Shown here: positions 35,651-46,700 of the stretch, in pieces
Layout of the letters: the number at the start of each line of letters is the position of its first letter
Position numbering within the stretch: position 1 is the stretch's first letter
Assembly: GCF_947581915.1 (NCBI RefSeq)
Contig: NZ_CANPWG010000065.1
Span: forward strand, 97,181-161,180
Direction of reading: 5' to 3'
From: Candidatus Palauibacter scopulicola
GTDB taxonomy: Bacteria; Gemmatimonadota; Gemmatimonadetes; Palauibacterales; Palauibacteraceae
Length of the DNA: 64,000 nucleotides
The notes under the pieces: model-generated
Databases searched by the model: none
The model's input: the letters and a program-made list of their open reading frames with translations, nothing else
Told to the model about the DNA's origin: nothing
Made by a program: the position numbers and the translations under genes

Positions 35651-37711
35651 TCACTCGGAAGCCCGAAGCGAGGCCCGATAGAGCCACAATATGAACCCGA
35701 CGACGACCGCGGCGCCGATCCAGCTCGCGGCTGTATCGAAGCCCTCGGGTGCGAGGCTCAGCACGTCCGTGCTCTGGTAGACCGCGAACGGGATCGCGAG
35801 GAAAATTCCGACGAGCGCCTCGCCGGTGATGAGTCCGGAAGAGAACAGGAGCCCGCGATGGTTCGCCTGCCGGACGGCGCCTTCGTCACCCCCGCCTCGC
35901 AGCACGGCCCGGCCCACCAGCCACGCTACGAGTCCGCCCACGAAGATCGGGACTTCGAGTTCGATGGGCAGGTAGATCCCGACCGCTACGGCGAGGACGG
36001 GCACCCGCAAGCTCGATCCGCGCGCCTTGAGCACCTGGTCCAGCGCGATCACGCCCGCGGCGATGAGCGCCCCGATCCCGATCATCGCCCACGGGAGATT
36101 ACGCGAGAAGACGCCATCCGCGACGGAGGCCATGAGCGTCGCCTGCGGCGCCTGCAGCATCGCCTCGGGGTCCATTCCTTCGCGCGGCAGCACGCCGCCG
36201 AGCCCGTACGCCTCGAACAGGAGGCCCAGGATCGGCGCGATGACGAGCGCGGCCGCCGTGACGCCGACGAGCTGCATGATCTGCTGCTGCCGCGGCGTCG
36301 CGCCGACGATCCGCCCCGCCTTCAGGTCCTGCATGTTGTCCCCCGCGATCGCGGCGGCGCAGGCGACGACGGCCCCCACGAGGATGGCGGTTGCGGCCGC
36401 CGAGAGCGCCTGAGGCGCGGAGACGGTGAAGTCGACCTGCAGCCCCAGCAGGAGGTAGAGGATGAGCGAGATCGTGAGGATCGTCGCGATCGTCACGCCC
36501 GAGATCGGGTTGTTCGAGGAGCCCACGAGACCCGCCATGTAGCCCGCGACCGAGGCGAAGAGGAATCCCGCCAGGAGGGCGAAGACGGTCCCCAGCGCGA
36601 GCACCAGCCAGTAGAGTCCGGGCGTGATGGCCAGCGAGCCGCGGTCGACAACGAGCACGAACACCGCCAGGATCGGCACCGCGAGCGCCACCGTCCCGAC
36701 CCCGACGAAGTTGATCGGCATGTCTCGCTCGGTGCGGACGATCTCCGGCCCGCCGTCGGCCGCGCGGGCCGCGCGCAGCGCCTCGATGGAGGATCGCACG
36801 CCATCCCTCACGTGGCCGAGGAGCGAAACGAGGGCCCACACCCCGCCCACGACCATGGCGCCGACGCCCATGAAGCGAATCTGCGCGCTCCAGATCGCGG
36901 CGGCCGCATCGTACCCGCTCGCATCCCCCGTGATGCCCGCCACGACCTGCGGGTCGGTGATCGCCATGTAGATGGGGATTCCGGCGAGCCAGGAGATCGC
37001 GCCGCCCGCGAGCACGAGGCTGCCGACGCGGGGTCCGACGATGTATCCGACGCCGAGCAGGGCGGGGGAGAGGTCGCTTCCGACCCCGAACACGGAACGA
37101 CCCAACGTGAAGCCGTGCTCGATCGAGGAGCCCGCGATCTTGAGGCCGGTCTGCGACAGCTTCAGCAGGGCGGCCGCCAGACCCCCGACCGCGATGAGCT
37201 TCGCGCCGGAGCCGCCGCTGGTCCCGGCCTTCAGCACCTCCGCGGTCGCGACGCCCTCCGGGAAGCGCAGATCCGCCTCGACGATCAGGGCGCGCCTGAG
37301 CGGTATGGTGAAGAGGACGCCCAGAATCCCGCCGCAGAGCGCGATCCCCATCGTGGGCAGGAACGGGAATCCGGCCCAGTGGCGGAGGAGGATGAGGGCG
37401 GGCAGGGTGAAGATCACGCCGGCGGCCAGCGACTCGCCCGCGGATGCCGCCGTCTGGACGATGTTGTTCTCGAGGATATTGTGCTCGCGGAACATCCTGA
37501 GGATCGCCATGGAGATCACGGCGGCCGGGATCGACGCGGACACGGTGAGCCCCACCTTGAGGCCCAGATAGGCGTTTGCCCCGGAGAGGACGGCGGAGAG
37601 GAGGATGCCGAGGACGATCGCCTTGCCGGTGATTTCGGGCAGCGATTGCGACGCGGGAATGTAAGGCTTGTGCGCGCGCGATTCCGGTGCGCCGGCTGCT
37701 GGGTTCGACAT
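35651..37711 (-). CDS. OPT family oligopeptide transporter
   Basis: Proton-coupled transporter family for peptides or metal chelates. The 686 residues form about 14-16 membrane segments, with the OPT signature VGSSNNPISGVTIATI (in the middle) and the N-terminal EITGKAIVLGILLSAVLSGANAYLGLKVGLT block. ATG 37711 is chosen because TGGAGGG lies about 7 bases before it; an ATG two codons earlier abuts that site. Substrate not inferable. It reads away from clpB. Confidence 0.9.
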   Translation of the reverse strand: MSNPAAGAPESRAHKPYIPASQSLPEITGKAIVLGILLSAVLSGANAYLGLKVGLTVSASIPAAVISMAILRMFREHNILENNIVQTAASAGESLAAGVIFTLPALILLRHWAGFPFLPTMGIALCGGILGVLFTIPLRRALIVEADLRFPEGVATAEVLKAGTSGGSGAKLIAVGGLAAALLKLSQTGLKIAGSSIEHGFTLGRSVFGVGSDLSPALLGVGYIVGPRVGSLVLAGGAISWLAGIPIYMAITDPQVVAGITGDASGYDAAAAIWSAQIRFMGVGAMVVGGVWALVSLLGHVRDGVRSSIEALRAARAADGGPEIVRTERDMPINFVGVGTVALAVPILAVFVLVVDRGSLAITPGLYWLVLALGTVFALLAGFLFASVAGYMAGLVGSSNNPISGVTIATILTISLILYLLLGLQVDFTVSAPQALSAAATAILVGAVVACAAAIAGDNMQDLKAGRIVGATPRQQQIMQLVGVTAAALVIAPILGLLFEAYGLGGVLPREGMDPEAMLQAPQATLMASVADGVFSRNLPWAMIGIGALIAAGVIALDQVLKARGSSLRVPVLAVAVGIYLPIELEVPIFVGGLVAWLVGRAVLRGGGDEGAVRQANHRGLLFSSGLITGEALVGIFLAIPFAVYQSTDVLSLAPEGFDTAASWIGAAVVVGFILWLYRASLRASE

Positions 37712-38030
37712 GGGCATCCCTCCAGATTGTCCCGGAGCCGACACGGGAGACGGTCGAATCCTCATGGGGCGGGGTCGACCGTGGGGACGCTAGTTACGAG
37801 CCCGGCAGGGGTCAACACGGGAGCCCCTGCCGAAGTGGCACCAGATGGGCGTCCTTCACGGCGCGGGTCACCGCCTGATCGGCGGTCATCCCGCCGTTCC
37901 GGCGGATCGGGTGGTCGAACCTGGCGCCCGGAAGGGCACGGGGATTGCTCATGAAACGGGGAGGCCGACATCCGATGCCGGCGGCCGGACGCGAAGATCC
38001 ACGGAAGGACTCGAAGGCAGCGAACATAAG
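37712..38030. other. 319-bp divergent intergenic region between OPT and clpB
   Basis: No gene is supported here. The frame of clpB is open upstream, but ATG 38031 is the first family-like start. I looked for the CIRCE element and for heat-shock sigma sites before clpB and found neither. The one structured element is the inverted repeat listed separately. Confidence 0.7.
37804..37831. promoter_or_regulatory. Perfect 8-bp inverted repeat in the OPT-clpB gap
   Basis: GGCAGGGG (37804-37811) and CCCCTGCC (37824-37831) flank a 12-nt spacer. There is no T tract on either strand, so an operator shared by the divergent genes fits better than a terminator. Confidence 0.4.
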
Positions 38031-40655
38031 ATGATCCCGAACGACAGACTCACGCTCAAGGCCCGCGAGGCCCTGAACGACGCGACGCTTGCGGCGCGCC
38101 GGTCGGACAACCCCGCCGTCGAGGACGTGCACCTCCTCGCGGCGCTGCTCGCGCAGGAAGGCGGCGTCATCGTGCCGATCCTTCAGACGGTCGGCGTCGA
38201 TCTTCCCGACCTGGAGACGCGGCTCGAGGGGGCCCTGCGCCGCCTGCCGAAGCAGAGTGGAGCGGCTCCCGCCTCCAGCCGCGAACTCGACCGCGTTCTC
38301 GACGCGGCGGATGCGCTCGCCGGGGAGATGGGGGACTCGTTTGTGACGACCGAGCACCTCCTCCTGGCCCTCGCCGGAGAGAAGGCCTCGACGACGGGCC
38401 CGCTGCTTCGGAACGCGGGCGCGGGTCCGGAACCGGCACGCCGGGCGGTTGAGGAGGTCCGGGGGCCGCATCGCGTGACGGATCAGGATCCGGAGGGGAA
38501 GTATCGCGCCCTCGAGCGGTACGGCGTCGACCTGACGGCCGAAGCGCGCGCCGGAAAGCTCGACCCCGTCATCGGCCGGGATGCGGAGATCCGCCGCGTC
38601 ATGCAGGTCCTCTCGCGGCGGAGGAAGAACAACCCCGTCCTCATCGGCGAACCCGGCGTGGGCAAGACGGCGATCGCGGAGGGGCTCGCGCAGCGCATCG
38701 TCGCGGGAGACATCCCCGAATCACTGCGGAACAAGCAACTCGTACAGCTCGACATCGGCTCGATGCTGGCCGGCGCCAAGTACCGGGGCGAATTCGAAGA
38801 GCGCCTCAAGGCGACGCTGAAGGAGATCACGGAATCCGGCGGCCGTTACGTCGTCTTCCTCGACGAGCTCCACACCGTGGTCGGAGCGGGGGCCGCCGAA
38901 GGGGCGGTGGACGCCGGAAACATGCTCAAGCCCGCCCTGGCCCGGGGGCAGCTCCGCATGGTGGGCGCGACGACGCTCGACGAATACCGGATGCATATCG
39001 AGAAGGACCCGGCTCTGGAGCGGCGGTTCCAGCCGGTCCTCGTCGGCGAACCCGGCGTGGAAGAGACCGTGGCCATCCTGCGCGGACTCAAGGAGCGCTA
39101 TGAGGTGCATCACGGCGTACGGATCACGGATCCGGCGCTCGTGAGCGCCGTGCGCCTGTCCGACCGCTACATCGGGGACCGGTTCCTGCCCGACAAGGCG
39201 ATCGACCTCGTGGACGAGGCCGCGTCCCGGCTCCGCATCGAGATCGACTCCATGCCGGAGGAGATCGACGAACTGGATCGTCGCGTCACGCAACTCGAGA
39301 TCGAGCGCGAGGCGCTGCGCGAAGAGGACGACGCGCGGAGCCGGGGACGGCTCTCGGAGCTGGAGGGCGAACTCGCCGCTGCGCGCGAGTCGCTCGCGGG
39401 ACTGAACGCGCGCTGGATCCGCGAGAAGGACACCATCGAGACCGTCCAGCGCTTCAAGCGCGAGATCGAGGAACTCGGCGTGGAAGCGCAGCAGGCGCAA
39501 CGGCGCGTCGACCACCAGCGTGCGGCCGAAATCCTGCACGGGGAGTTGCCGAAGCTGCGCACCGAACTCCTCGCCGCGGAAGCGAAGCTGAAGGAGATCC
39601 AGGACGAGGGTTCCTTCCTGAACGAGGAAGTCGGGCCGGGCGAGATCGCCGAGGTGGTGGCGAGCTGGACCGGCATTCCGGTGGCCCGGATGCTGGAAGA
39701 CGAGAGGGATCGTCTCGCCACGCTCGAAGAGCACCTGCACCGGCGCGTGGTGAACCAGTCGCACGCCATCACGGCCGTGTCCGATGCCGTGCGCCGCAGT
39801 CGCGCGGGGCTCCAGGACCCGAACCGTCCGATCGGGAGTTTCATGTTCCTCGGCCCCACCGGCGTCGGGAAGACGGAGACGGCGAGGGCGCTGGCGGAGT
39901 TCCTCTTCGACGAGGAATCCGCCATGGTCCGGATCGACATGTCCGAGTACATGGAGCGGCATGCGGTGGCGCGTCTCATTGGAGCGCCGCCCGGGTACGT
40001 CGGCTACGAAGAGGGGGGACAGCTTACCGAGGCCGTGCGGCGGCGGCCCTACACCGTGGTGCTCTTCGACGAGATCGAGAAGGCGCACCCGGAGGTCTTC
40101 AACGTCCTCCTTCAGATCCTGGATGACGGGCGGCTGACCGATGGCCGTGGACGCACGGTGGACTTCCGCAACGCCGTGCTCATCATGACGAGCAACATCG
40201 GAAGCTCCATGATCCTCGCCCGTTCCGAGGCCCGCGAGTCGTGGGCCGGGACGGAGGCGGAGGTCGAAAACGCCCTGCGCGGCCGCTTCAAGCCGGAGTT
40301 CCTAAACCGGGTGGACGAGATCCTCGTCTTCCGGCCGCTGAGCCGGGAGCACCTCGAGTCGATCGTCGGGATGCAGGTGGACCGGGTGGCCCGAATGCTT
40401 GCGGAGCGGGACATCCGGATCGAGGTCGGCGGGGCCGCCAGACGGAGGATCGCGGAGGTGGGGTATGATCCCGCGTTCGGTGCACGCCCGCTCAAACGGG
40501 CGATCCAGCGGCTCATCGCGAACCCGCTTGCCATGGCCTTTCTGGAAGGGCGTTTCCGGGAGGGCGATGCGCTTCGTGTGGAGCTTGACGAGGACGGCGA
40601 CGGGCTGCGCTTCGTACCGTCGGGGGCAAACGATTCGAGGGAGGGGGAGGAATGA
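38031..40655 (+). CDS. clpB: ATP-dependent chaperone ClpB
   Basis: Hexameric disaggregase working with DnaK. The 874 residues show the Clp_N domain (1-150), NBD1 with Walker A GEPGVGKT (206-213), the middle coiled-coil domain (about 400-530, [16 protein letters not shown]), NBD2 with GPTGVGKT (608-615) and the D2-small domain. ATG 38031 matches the family start ([15 protein letters not shown]). Its stop overlaps a lipoprotein gene as ATGA. Confidence 0.96.
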   Translation: MIPNDRLTLKAREALNDATLAARRSDNPAVEDVHLLAALLAQEGGVIVPILQTVGVDLPDLETRLEGALRRLPKQSGAAPASSRELDRVLDAADALAGEMGDSFVTTEHLLLALAGEKASTTGPLLRNAGAGPEPARRAVEEVRGPHRVTDQDPEGKYRALERYGVDLTAEARAGKLDPVIGRDAEIRRVMQVLSRRRKNNPVLIGEPGVGKTAIAEGLAQRIVAGDIPESLRNKQLVQLDIGSMLAGAKYRGEFEERLKATLKEITESGGRYVVFLDELHTVVGAGAAEGAVDAGNMLKPALARGQLRMVGATTLDEYRMHIEKDPALERRFQPVLVGEPGVEETVAILRGLKERYEVHHGVRITDPALVSAVRLSDRYIGDRFLPDKAIDLVDEAASRLRIEIDSMPEEIDELDRRVTQLEIEREALREEDDARSRGRLSELEGELAAARESLAGLNARWIREKDTIETVQRFKREIEELGVEAQQAQRRVDHQRAAEILHGELPKLRTELLAAEAKLKEIQDEGSFLNEEVGPGEIAEVVASWTGIPVARMLEDERDRLATLEEHLHRRVVNQSHAITAVSDAVRRSRAGLQDPNRPIGSFMFLGPTGVGKTETARALAEFLFDEESAMVRIDMSEYMERHAVARLIGAPPGYVGYEEGGQLTEAVRRRPYTVVLFDEIEKAHPEVFNVLLQILDDGRLTDGRGRTVDFRNAVLIMTSNIGSSMILARSEARESWAGTEAEVENALRGRFKPEFLNRVDEILVFRPLSREHLESIVGMQVDRVARMLAERDIRIEVGGAARRRIAEVGYDPAFGARPLKRAIQRLIANPLAMAFLEGRFREGDALRVELDEDGDGLRFVPSGANDSREGEE

Positions 40656-41146
40656 GTGCAGCACGGTTTTCGCCGCGGGCTGCCGGCTTCCGGGAGGGTC
40701 GGCGCGTGCGCGTCGCGGTGGTCACGGCCGCGGCGGGTTTCGCGCTTGCCGGCTGTGCTTCGCGCGGGGGCGCCGGGGCGGAATACGGCACGGACCTGTA
40801 TGGAGCGGAGTCTGCGGAGGCGGCGATCGGGCGGTTTATCGATGCCGCGCAACTGCGCGACTACGCGGCCATGGCCCGGCTGTTCGGAACGGATGAGGGC
40901 CCTGCGGAACGCCGCTGGGGGCGGGTCGAGACGGAGCAGAGGATGTTTGTGCTTGCGGGCCTGCTCGCGCCGGGCGGCTACGAGGTCCGGCCGAATCCCG
41001 TCGCCGGGGCCGACGGCGCCTCGCGCTGGTTGGTCGATCTGACGGGGACGCGAAACGGAGCTGTGAGCGTCCCGTTCTTCATCGTTTCGGATGGGAACCG
41101 CTGGTTCGTAGAGCGCATCGGGACGGAGGGGCTCCGGACTCCGTGA
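40652..41146 (+). CDS. Putative lipoprotein downstream of clpB
   Basis: Product of 164 residues with a lipoprotein signal (hydrophobic VAVVTAAAGFALAGC, lipidated Cys35 in LAGC). The mature domain (about 50-160) looks like a small alpha-plus-beta cone fold similar to NTF2/SnoaL-like lipoproteins (AAIGRFIDAAQLRDYAAMARLFG ... FIVSDGNRWFVERIG), which is an inference. ATG overlaps the clpB stop. Its last 68 bp overlap the 3' end of the convergent glycosyltransferase gene. Confidence 0.75.
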   Translation: MSAARFSPRAAGFREGRRVRVAVVTAAAGFALAGCASRGGAGAEYGTDLYGAESAEAAIGRFIDAAQLRDYAAMARLFGTDEGPAERRWGRVETEQRMFVLAGLLAPGGYEVRPNPVAGADGASRWLVDLTGTRNGAVSVPFFIVSDGNRWFVERIGTEGLRTP

Positions 41147-41885
41147 CCCCGGCGGGGCGCTCGTGATAGCGCCGGAGCCGCCGGGGGTCGGCGCCTGCGA
41201 GGAAGGCCGCGCGGAGCGCCCAGTGCCTGACGACCGTGCGAAGGAAACCGGTTTCCCAGCGCCGACTCGAGGTTCGCGCCGCGAGGGGGAGAAGGCGGAA
41301 GCGAGCGACTCGCCGGACGGCCCGGACGAAGGTCACGTCCTCGAAGAGGGGAAGATCGCTGAAGCCGCCGCAGGCTTCGTAGGCATCGCGCGTCGCGAAG
41401 AGGGCCTGATCGCCCGTGGCGGTGTGGAGCCGGTGAGTGCGCCAGTTCACGCCCCATTCGAGCAGGCGATAGCGCCAGCCGCGCGCGCGCGGGTCGAGGG
41501 CGAAGCGGAAACAGCCCGCCTCCGCGCCCGCGCGAACGGCGGCGCGGATGGCCGTCCCGGCGCCGTCGGGAAGCCACGTGTCCGCGTGCAGGAAGACGAG
41601 AATCTCTCCGGTCGCGGCCCGGGCCCCGGCGGCGAGCTGGGCGCCGCGATTCGGGCGGGTCGACAGGACGCGGCCATGGTCCGCCGCGATCCCGGCCGTC
41701 CGATCCCGGCTGCCTCCGTCGACCACGATGACTTCCGCCCCGGGGCCGAGAGCGGATCTTGCGCGCCGGAGCGTCTCGTCGAGCCGCGCCTCCTCATCGA
41801 GCGCCGGCACGATGATGGAGAACTCCGGTCCGGGGCGCGCCGGTCGCCGTGGCGACCCTGCGGAGGATTCCGGCTCCCGTGTCAC
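41079..41885 (-). CDS. Glycosyltransferase, TIGR04283-type family 2
   Basis: GT-A fold transferase of 268 residues. FSIIVPALDEEARLDETLRRA starts the nucleotide-binding half, VIVVDGGSRDRT and LSTRPNRGAQLAAGARAATGEILVFLHADTWLP give the DxD-like site, and GDQALFATRDAYEACGGFSDLPLFEDV is the acceptor region. These match the family named for arsenosugar synthesis, though no arsenic genes are near. GTG start overlaps the epimerase stop as GTGA. About 20 C-terminal residues overlap the opposite gene. Confidence 0.87.
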   Translation of the reverse strand: MTREPESSAGSPRRPARPGPEFSIIVPALDEEARLDETLRRARSALGPGAEVIVVDGGSRDRTAGIAADHGRVLSTRPNRGAQLAAGARAATGEILVFLHADTWLPDGAGTAIRAAVRAGAEAGCFRFALDPRARGWRYRLLEWGVNWRTHRLHTATGDQALFATRDAYEACGGFSDLPLFEDVTFVRAVRRVARFRLLPLAARTSSRRWETGFLRTVVRHWALRAAFLAGADPRRLRRYHERPAGVTESGAPPSRCALRTSGSHPKR

Positions 41886-42316
41886 CCGCGCTCGGGACCC
41901 TCCCGCATCTCCAGGAGAACTCCGTTCAGCGAGCGCGGATGCAGAAACGCGATGCGGGCGCCGCCGGCGCCCCGGCGGATCCGGGGCGGTATGGCTTCCG
42001 CACCGGCCGCTTCGGCCGCCGCGAGGGCATCCTCGAGACCGTCGACGCGGACGCAGACGTGGTGAATGCCGGGACCACGCCGGTCGAGAAAGCGGGCGAT
42101 GGGCGACTCCGGGGTCAGGGGAGCGAGCAGCTCGATCCGCCCGGAGCCCTCGCCGAAGAAGGTGGCGCGAATGCCCTCCGAGGGAACGGTTTCCTCGCCG
42201 GACGGCGACCGGCCGAGGATGGCCGACCATTGCCGCACGGCGTCCGGCAGCGAGTTGACCGCGATTCCCACGTGGTCGATTATGGGCGCGCCTGGAATAC
42301 GTTTGCCTTGGTTCAC
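41882..42316 (-). CDS. mce: Methylmalonyl-CoA epimerase
   Basis: Vicinal-oxygen-chelate enzyme interconverting (R)- and (S)-methylmalonyl-CoA in propionate or odd-chain metabolism. The 144 residues start IIDHVGIAVNSL and carry IELLAPLTPESPIARFLDRRGPGIHHVCVRV and a C-terminal FLHPRSLNGVLLEM, with metal-ligand His and Glu in place. GTG 42316 precedes the first strand by about 12 residues. No mutase subunit genes are in the window. Confidence 0.88.
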   Translation of the reverse strand: MNQGKRIPGAPIIDHVGIAVNSLPDAVRQWSAILGRSPSGEETVPSEGIRATFFGEGSGRIELLAPLTPESPIARFLDRRGPGIHHVCVRVDGLEDALAAAEAAGAEAIPPRIRRGAGGARIAFLHPRSLNGVLLEMREGPERG

Positions 42317-42458
42317 TGCGGCCGGAGACCCTCTCGTGGTTGGACTTCGCCTGCGCCCGCGCGCGGGAACGTATTCCGGACCCGGCGCCGGAGCCAGTGA
42401 GGAGAAGCGTCCTTCCCGGCCGGGTGAGCCGGACGGCAAGGAATAACAGGAGATTCGA

Positions 42459-42797
42459 ATGGCTGATGCTGCGAATGGAGGACCAATCGAGATCACGGAT
42501 GCGAATTTCGCGGACGAGATCGAGGGCGCGGACGGTCTGGCGATGGTGGATTTCTGGGCGGCGTGGTGCGGCCCGTGCCGGCTCGTCGGGCCGATCGTCG
42601 ACGAGCTCGCGCAGGAGTATTCGGGGCGCGTCACGATCGGGAAACTCGATGTGGACGCGAACCCGCAGACCGCGTTCCGCTTCAACGTGCGCTCGATCCC
42701 GAGCATCCTCTTCTTCAGGGATGGCGAGGTCGTGGACACCCTCGTGGGGGCGCACCCCAGGGACTCTCTCGAGAAGAAAATCCTCGAGCACGCCTGA
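42459..42797 (+). CDS. trxA: Thioredoxin
   Basis: General disulfide reductase of 112 residues. Active site WCGPC (Cys37, Cys40), buried Asp/Lys positions (VDFWAAWCGPC, IGKLDVD) and the cis-Pro loop RSIPSILFF are all normal. ATG start behind a strong ACAGGAG site. It stands alone between a divergent gene and a hairpin. Confidence 0.95.
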   Translation: MADAANGGPIEITDANFADEIEGADGLAMVDFWAAWCGPCRLVGPIVDELAQEYSGRVTIGKLDVDANPQTAFRFNVRSIPSILFFRDGEVVDTLVGAHPRDSLEKKILEHA

Positions 42798-42830
42798 GGG
42801 GCGGGCGCCGCCACGGGTCACGCCGATTCT

Positions 42831-42862
42831 GCGCCCCCCGGCACCGATGGCTCGGGGGGCGC
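42831..42862 (+). terminator. Strong GC hairpin after trxA
   Basis: A perfect 10-bp stem, GCGCCCCCCG (42831-42840) with CGGGGGGCGC (42853-42862), and a 12-nt loop. It lies 34 bp after trxA and lacks a T tract, which is common for terminators in very GC-rich genomes. Confidence 0.5.
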
Positions 42863-42901
42863 GAACGCATCGGGCGGGTGAACGGGAGACGAGGACGTGT
42901 C

Positions 42902-43747
42902 GTGACGGGGACGCTGTACGTGGTCGGCACGCCGATCGGGAATCTGGACGACATGCCTCGGCGTGCGGTGCGGACTCTGCGTTCGGTCGACGTGTGCTAC
43001 GCGGAAGACACGCGGCGCACGGGCACGCTGCTCGCGCGGTTGGAGGCGGACGTCCCGTTGCGGTCACTGCACCGGCACAACGAGCGCGCGCGGGTGGACG
43101 AGTTGCTCGCCGCCCTCGCCGCCGGGCGCTCCGCGGCGCTCGTGTCCGACGCGGGCACGCCGACCGTCTCCGATCCGGGTTGCCGGGCGGTGGCCGCCGC
43201 CCGCGAGGCGGGGCACGAAGTGCTTGCCGTCCCGGGTCCCTCCGCCGTGCTGGCCGCGCTGTCGGTGTCCGGCTTCCCGGCCGACCGGTTTCTCTTTCTC
43301 GGATTCGTTCCCCGGCGGGGCGGCGAACGCGCCGCGTGGATCGGCGACCTCCGCGCATGCGCGGACACCGCGGTCGCGTTCGAGGCGCCGGGGCGGCTGG
43401 CCGCGCTCCTCGACGAGTTGACGGAAGCGGGTCTGGGTGAGCGGGCGGCCGTGGTCTGCCGGGAACTGACGAAACTGCACGAGGAAAGCACGGCCGGATC
43501 CGTGCGCGCGTTGGCGTCCGCGTTCGCGTCGCGCGAGGTCAGGGGCGAAGTGACGATCGTCTTCGCGGGCGGTACGGCGGGCAACGAAGCGCCCGATCTG
43601 GCGGTCCTGATGGAGGAGGCGCGACATTGGTCGCGCGATGGCCTGCGGCGGCGCGAGATTGCCGACCGCCTGGCCGCGGAGTTCGGTCTGAGCCGGAACG
43701 AGGCCTATCGCGTGAGCTTGCAGGTTCAAGAGGCGCCCTCGGAATGA
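42902..43747 (+). CDS. rsmI: 16S rRNA (cytidine(1402)-2'-O)-methyltransferase
   Basis: SAM-dependent tetrapyrrole-methylase-fold enzyme modifying 16S rRNA C1402. The 281 residues have LYVVGTPIGNLDDM at the start, YAEDTRRTGTLL, LVSDAGTPTVSDPG and VPGPSAVLAALSVSGFP. GTG 42902 begins exactly at the first strand, with GGGAGACGAGG upstream. Stop overlaps the DUF4175 gene as ATGA. Confidence 0.93.
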   Translation: MTGTLYVVGTPIGNLDDMPRRAVRTLRSVDVCYAEDTRRTGTLLARLEADVPLRSLHRHNERARVDELLAALAAGRSAALVSDAGTPTVSDPGCRAVAAAREAGHEVLAVPGPSAVLAALSVSGFPADRFLFLGFVPRRGGERAAWIGDLRACADTAVAFEAPGRLAALLDELTEAGLGERAAVVCRELTKLHEESTAGSVRALASAFASREVRGEVTIVFAGGTAGNEAPDLAVLMEEARHWSRDGLRRREIADRLAAEFGLSRNEAYRVSLQVQEAPSE

Positions 43748-46700
43748 GTGAAGGATTCGGCTTCGAACGGCTGGCCGCCGCCTGCGCGGCGGCCCGGGCG
43801 CGCGCCGCGGGGACGGCGGCGGCTTCGGCCATTACGCTGGGTGGAGCGCTGATCCTCGTTCTTTCCCTGCTCCCGGTTTCCGCTCGGGAGGGCCGCGGCT
43901 CGCTCGTGCCGCTTGCGCTCGCCCTCGTCCTGTGGGCCGGCCTCGCCGGGCTGGCGTGGATCGCCCGCCGCGTTTGGCGGGCGCTGCATCCGCATGCCGT
44001 GGCGGGGGAGGCGGACGCCGCGGCGGGATTGGGAGCCGGCGACGTGCGCTCCGCGATCGAACTGGAGCGGGCGGAGCGTGCGGCGGCGGGATTGGCCGCG
44101 CTCCACCGCGCGCGTGTGTCGGAGGCGCTGGGGAAGGCCGCGCCGCGCGGGCTGCTGCCGGTCACCGGCCCGGGATGGAAGCGGCGGATTCGCCGTTCGG
44201 GGGTCGCCGTGGCGCTCATGCTGCTCGCGATCTCGGGGGCCGCGCTTCTGCGGCCGCAGCCCACGTTCTCCGCCGCCGCGGCGCTCGGGGCGCCGTGGCG
44301 CACCGCCTTTCCGGCGCCGCTTCCGCCCCTCGGCCTTACCGGCGCGGCCGGTGTGCCGCGGGGCGAGGCGGCGGTCGTGTCCATCTCGGCCACGGGGCGC
44401 GACGGAGTCGACCTGGTGTGGCGCGCCGCGGGCCGGGCGCCGGAGAGAACCCTGCTCGAGGTATCGGCGGCCGGCTCGGCGCAGGGCCGCACCGGGCCGA
44501 TCATCTCTCCCACGGCGGTGTGGGTCGAAGACCGGGAGGGCTTCGCGAGCGACACCCTCCGCGTCCGTCCCCTCGAGCCGCTCCTCGTCCAGGATCTCCA
44601 GCTCACCGTCGAATTCCCGGCCTATCTGGGGCGCGGATCCGAACGCTACCGCGGCCGGATTCCGCCGCTTGTGGCGCCGGAGGGTGCGAGGTTGCGGTTG
44701 AGCGGAGAGACGAACCTCCCCCTCGATGGCGGGGCTCTCGCATGGAAGCCCGGCGAGGGTGAGCCCGGTGAGGCGGCAGCCCCGATCCCGCTCGAGATCG
44801 CGGGTTCGCAGTTCGCTGTCTCGTGGATTCCGGAGAGGACGGGCGCCTGGGAATGGGACCTGCGGGCTGAATCTTCGCTCGGCGCGCCCATCCTCCCCGA
44901 CCCGATCCGCGTGCTCGTCGTTCCCGATCTTCAGCCGCGCATCCAACTCCTCTACCCGGCTCCGGACACGACTCTGGGCTACCAGCGCGTGATGCCGGTC
45001 ATCGTGGACATCGAGGACGACATCGGTCTCCGCCGGGCCTTCGTTCGTAGTTGGCGCTCGGGTTTGGGGCGCGAGAACGCCGAGCGGCGGGAGGCGCTTT
45101 CGCCCGATCCGGCCGGGGCGGAGCGGGCGGTCTTCCGGCACTTGCTGGACCGCAGCGCGGAGTCCTTCCTCCCCGGGGACACGCTGTTCTACCGCTTCGA
45201 GGCCTTCGACGGACATCCGGCCAGGGGGCCCGCGCTTTCCGAGGTGTTTCTGCTTCGCGTCCCAACGTTCACGGACATCCGGGACCGGCGCGCCGAGCAG
45301 ACCGAGGCCCTCTCCGAAGACGCGCAGGCCCTGGAAGAGAGGTTGGAGGCGCTGTCCGAGGCGGCGGCCGACGCGGCGCGGCAGACGGACGCGGAAGGGT
45401 ACGACAGCGAGGACGTTCGGTTCGAGGCCACCGAAGAGGCGCGGAGCGTGCTGGAAGAGGGGCAGCGCGCCGAGGAGGAACTCGCGGGGATCGAGGAACA
45501 GATCGAAGCCCTGCAAGAGGAACTCGAGGCCTCGCCGCTCTCGGACCCGGCGCTGCAGGAACAGTTGGAGCGGCTCGCCGAACGCTACAGGGAGCTGACC
45601 GAAAGCGGACTCGAGGAGCAGATCGAGGCGCTGGCGGAAGCACTGCGGGAGCTGGACCCGGAAGCGGTCCGGGAAGCGCTCGAACAGCTCTCCGAGGACT
45701 ACGAGAATCTGCGGGAGCAGGTGGACCAGACGCTCGGCATGCTCGAGCAGGCCGCGTTCGAACAGGCGATGAAGTCGGCGCAGGCCAACGCGGATGAACT
45801 GGCGCGGGAACAGCGGGAGATCGCCGGGGAGGAGGACGCCGAGGCGTTCCGGGAAGGTCAGGAGTCGCTCGTCGAACAGGCCGAGGCGCTGGCGGAGCGC
45901 CTGGCGGAGTTGGAGGCCGAACTCGCGGCGGCGGACCGCGAGACGGCCGCGGACTCGGCCCGGGCCGCCGGGGAGCGCACGCAGGAGGCTCTGGGGAAGA
46001 TGGCGGACGCGCAGAGCGGAGCCGAGCCGTCGCCGTCCGGGGAAGCGGGGGAAGTCGGCGAAACGGAACGGCAGGCGGCGGAGGAAGCCGCGGAGGCGCT
46101 CGAACAGGCGGCGGGCGCCCTCGGCTCGGCGCAGCGGGAGATGAGCGGAGAGCAGGGGGAGGCCGCCGTCGAGTCGCTGGCTCGCGCGCGTGGCGAGGCG
46201 CTCGCGCTGGCGGAAGAGGAGGGTCGGCTCTCGGAGGCGACCCGAGGCGAGGACTCGGTGGATCCGGCATCCTGGCGTGCGCGGCAGGGGGCCGTGCGGC
46301 AGGGGCTCGAGAACCTGGTCGAGAGACTCTCGGAATCCGGAAACGAAGCGGCCATGCTCAACCAGCGTACGGGGGCGGCGGCGGGCGAGGCGGCGGAGCG
46401 CATGGATCAGTTGCTCGACCGGCTCGCGGGGGATGGGGCGCGGCGTCTCCCGTCCCGGGCGGAGGTCGAGGGCATCCAGGAATCGCTGAACTCGCTGGCC
46501 CGGCACCTGCTGGCGAGCGAGGAGGCGGCGCGGGCCGCCGGGGAGCAGTCCGCCGGACAGGACGCGGCGGATCAGATGAATCAACTCGCGCAGCAGCAGC
46601 AGGCGGTGACGCAGGAGACGAGCTCGCTCCTCATGCCCGGTCCGCGGCCGTCGGGAGAGGAGCGGCGGCGCGAGGAGATCGCGCGGCGGCAGGAAGAGGT

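Noticed and set aside
37712..38030. Upstream extension of clpB by about 62 codons
   Set aside because: The added residues are unrelated to ClpB and ATG 38031 matches the conserved N-terminus.
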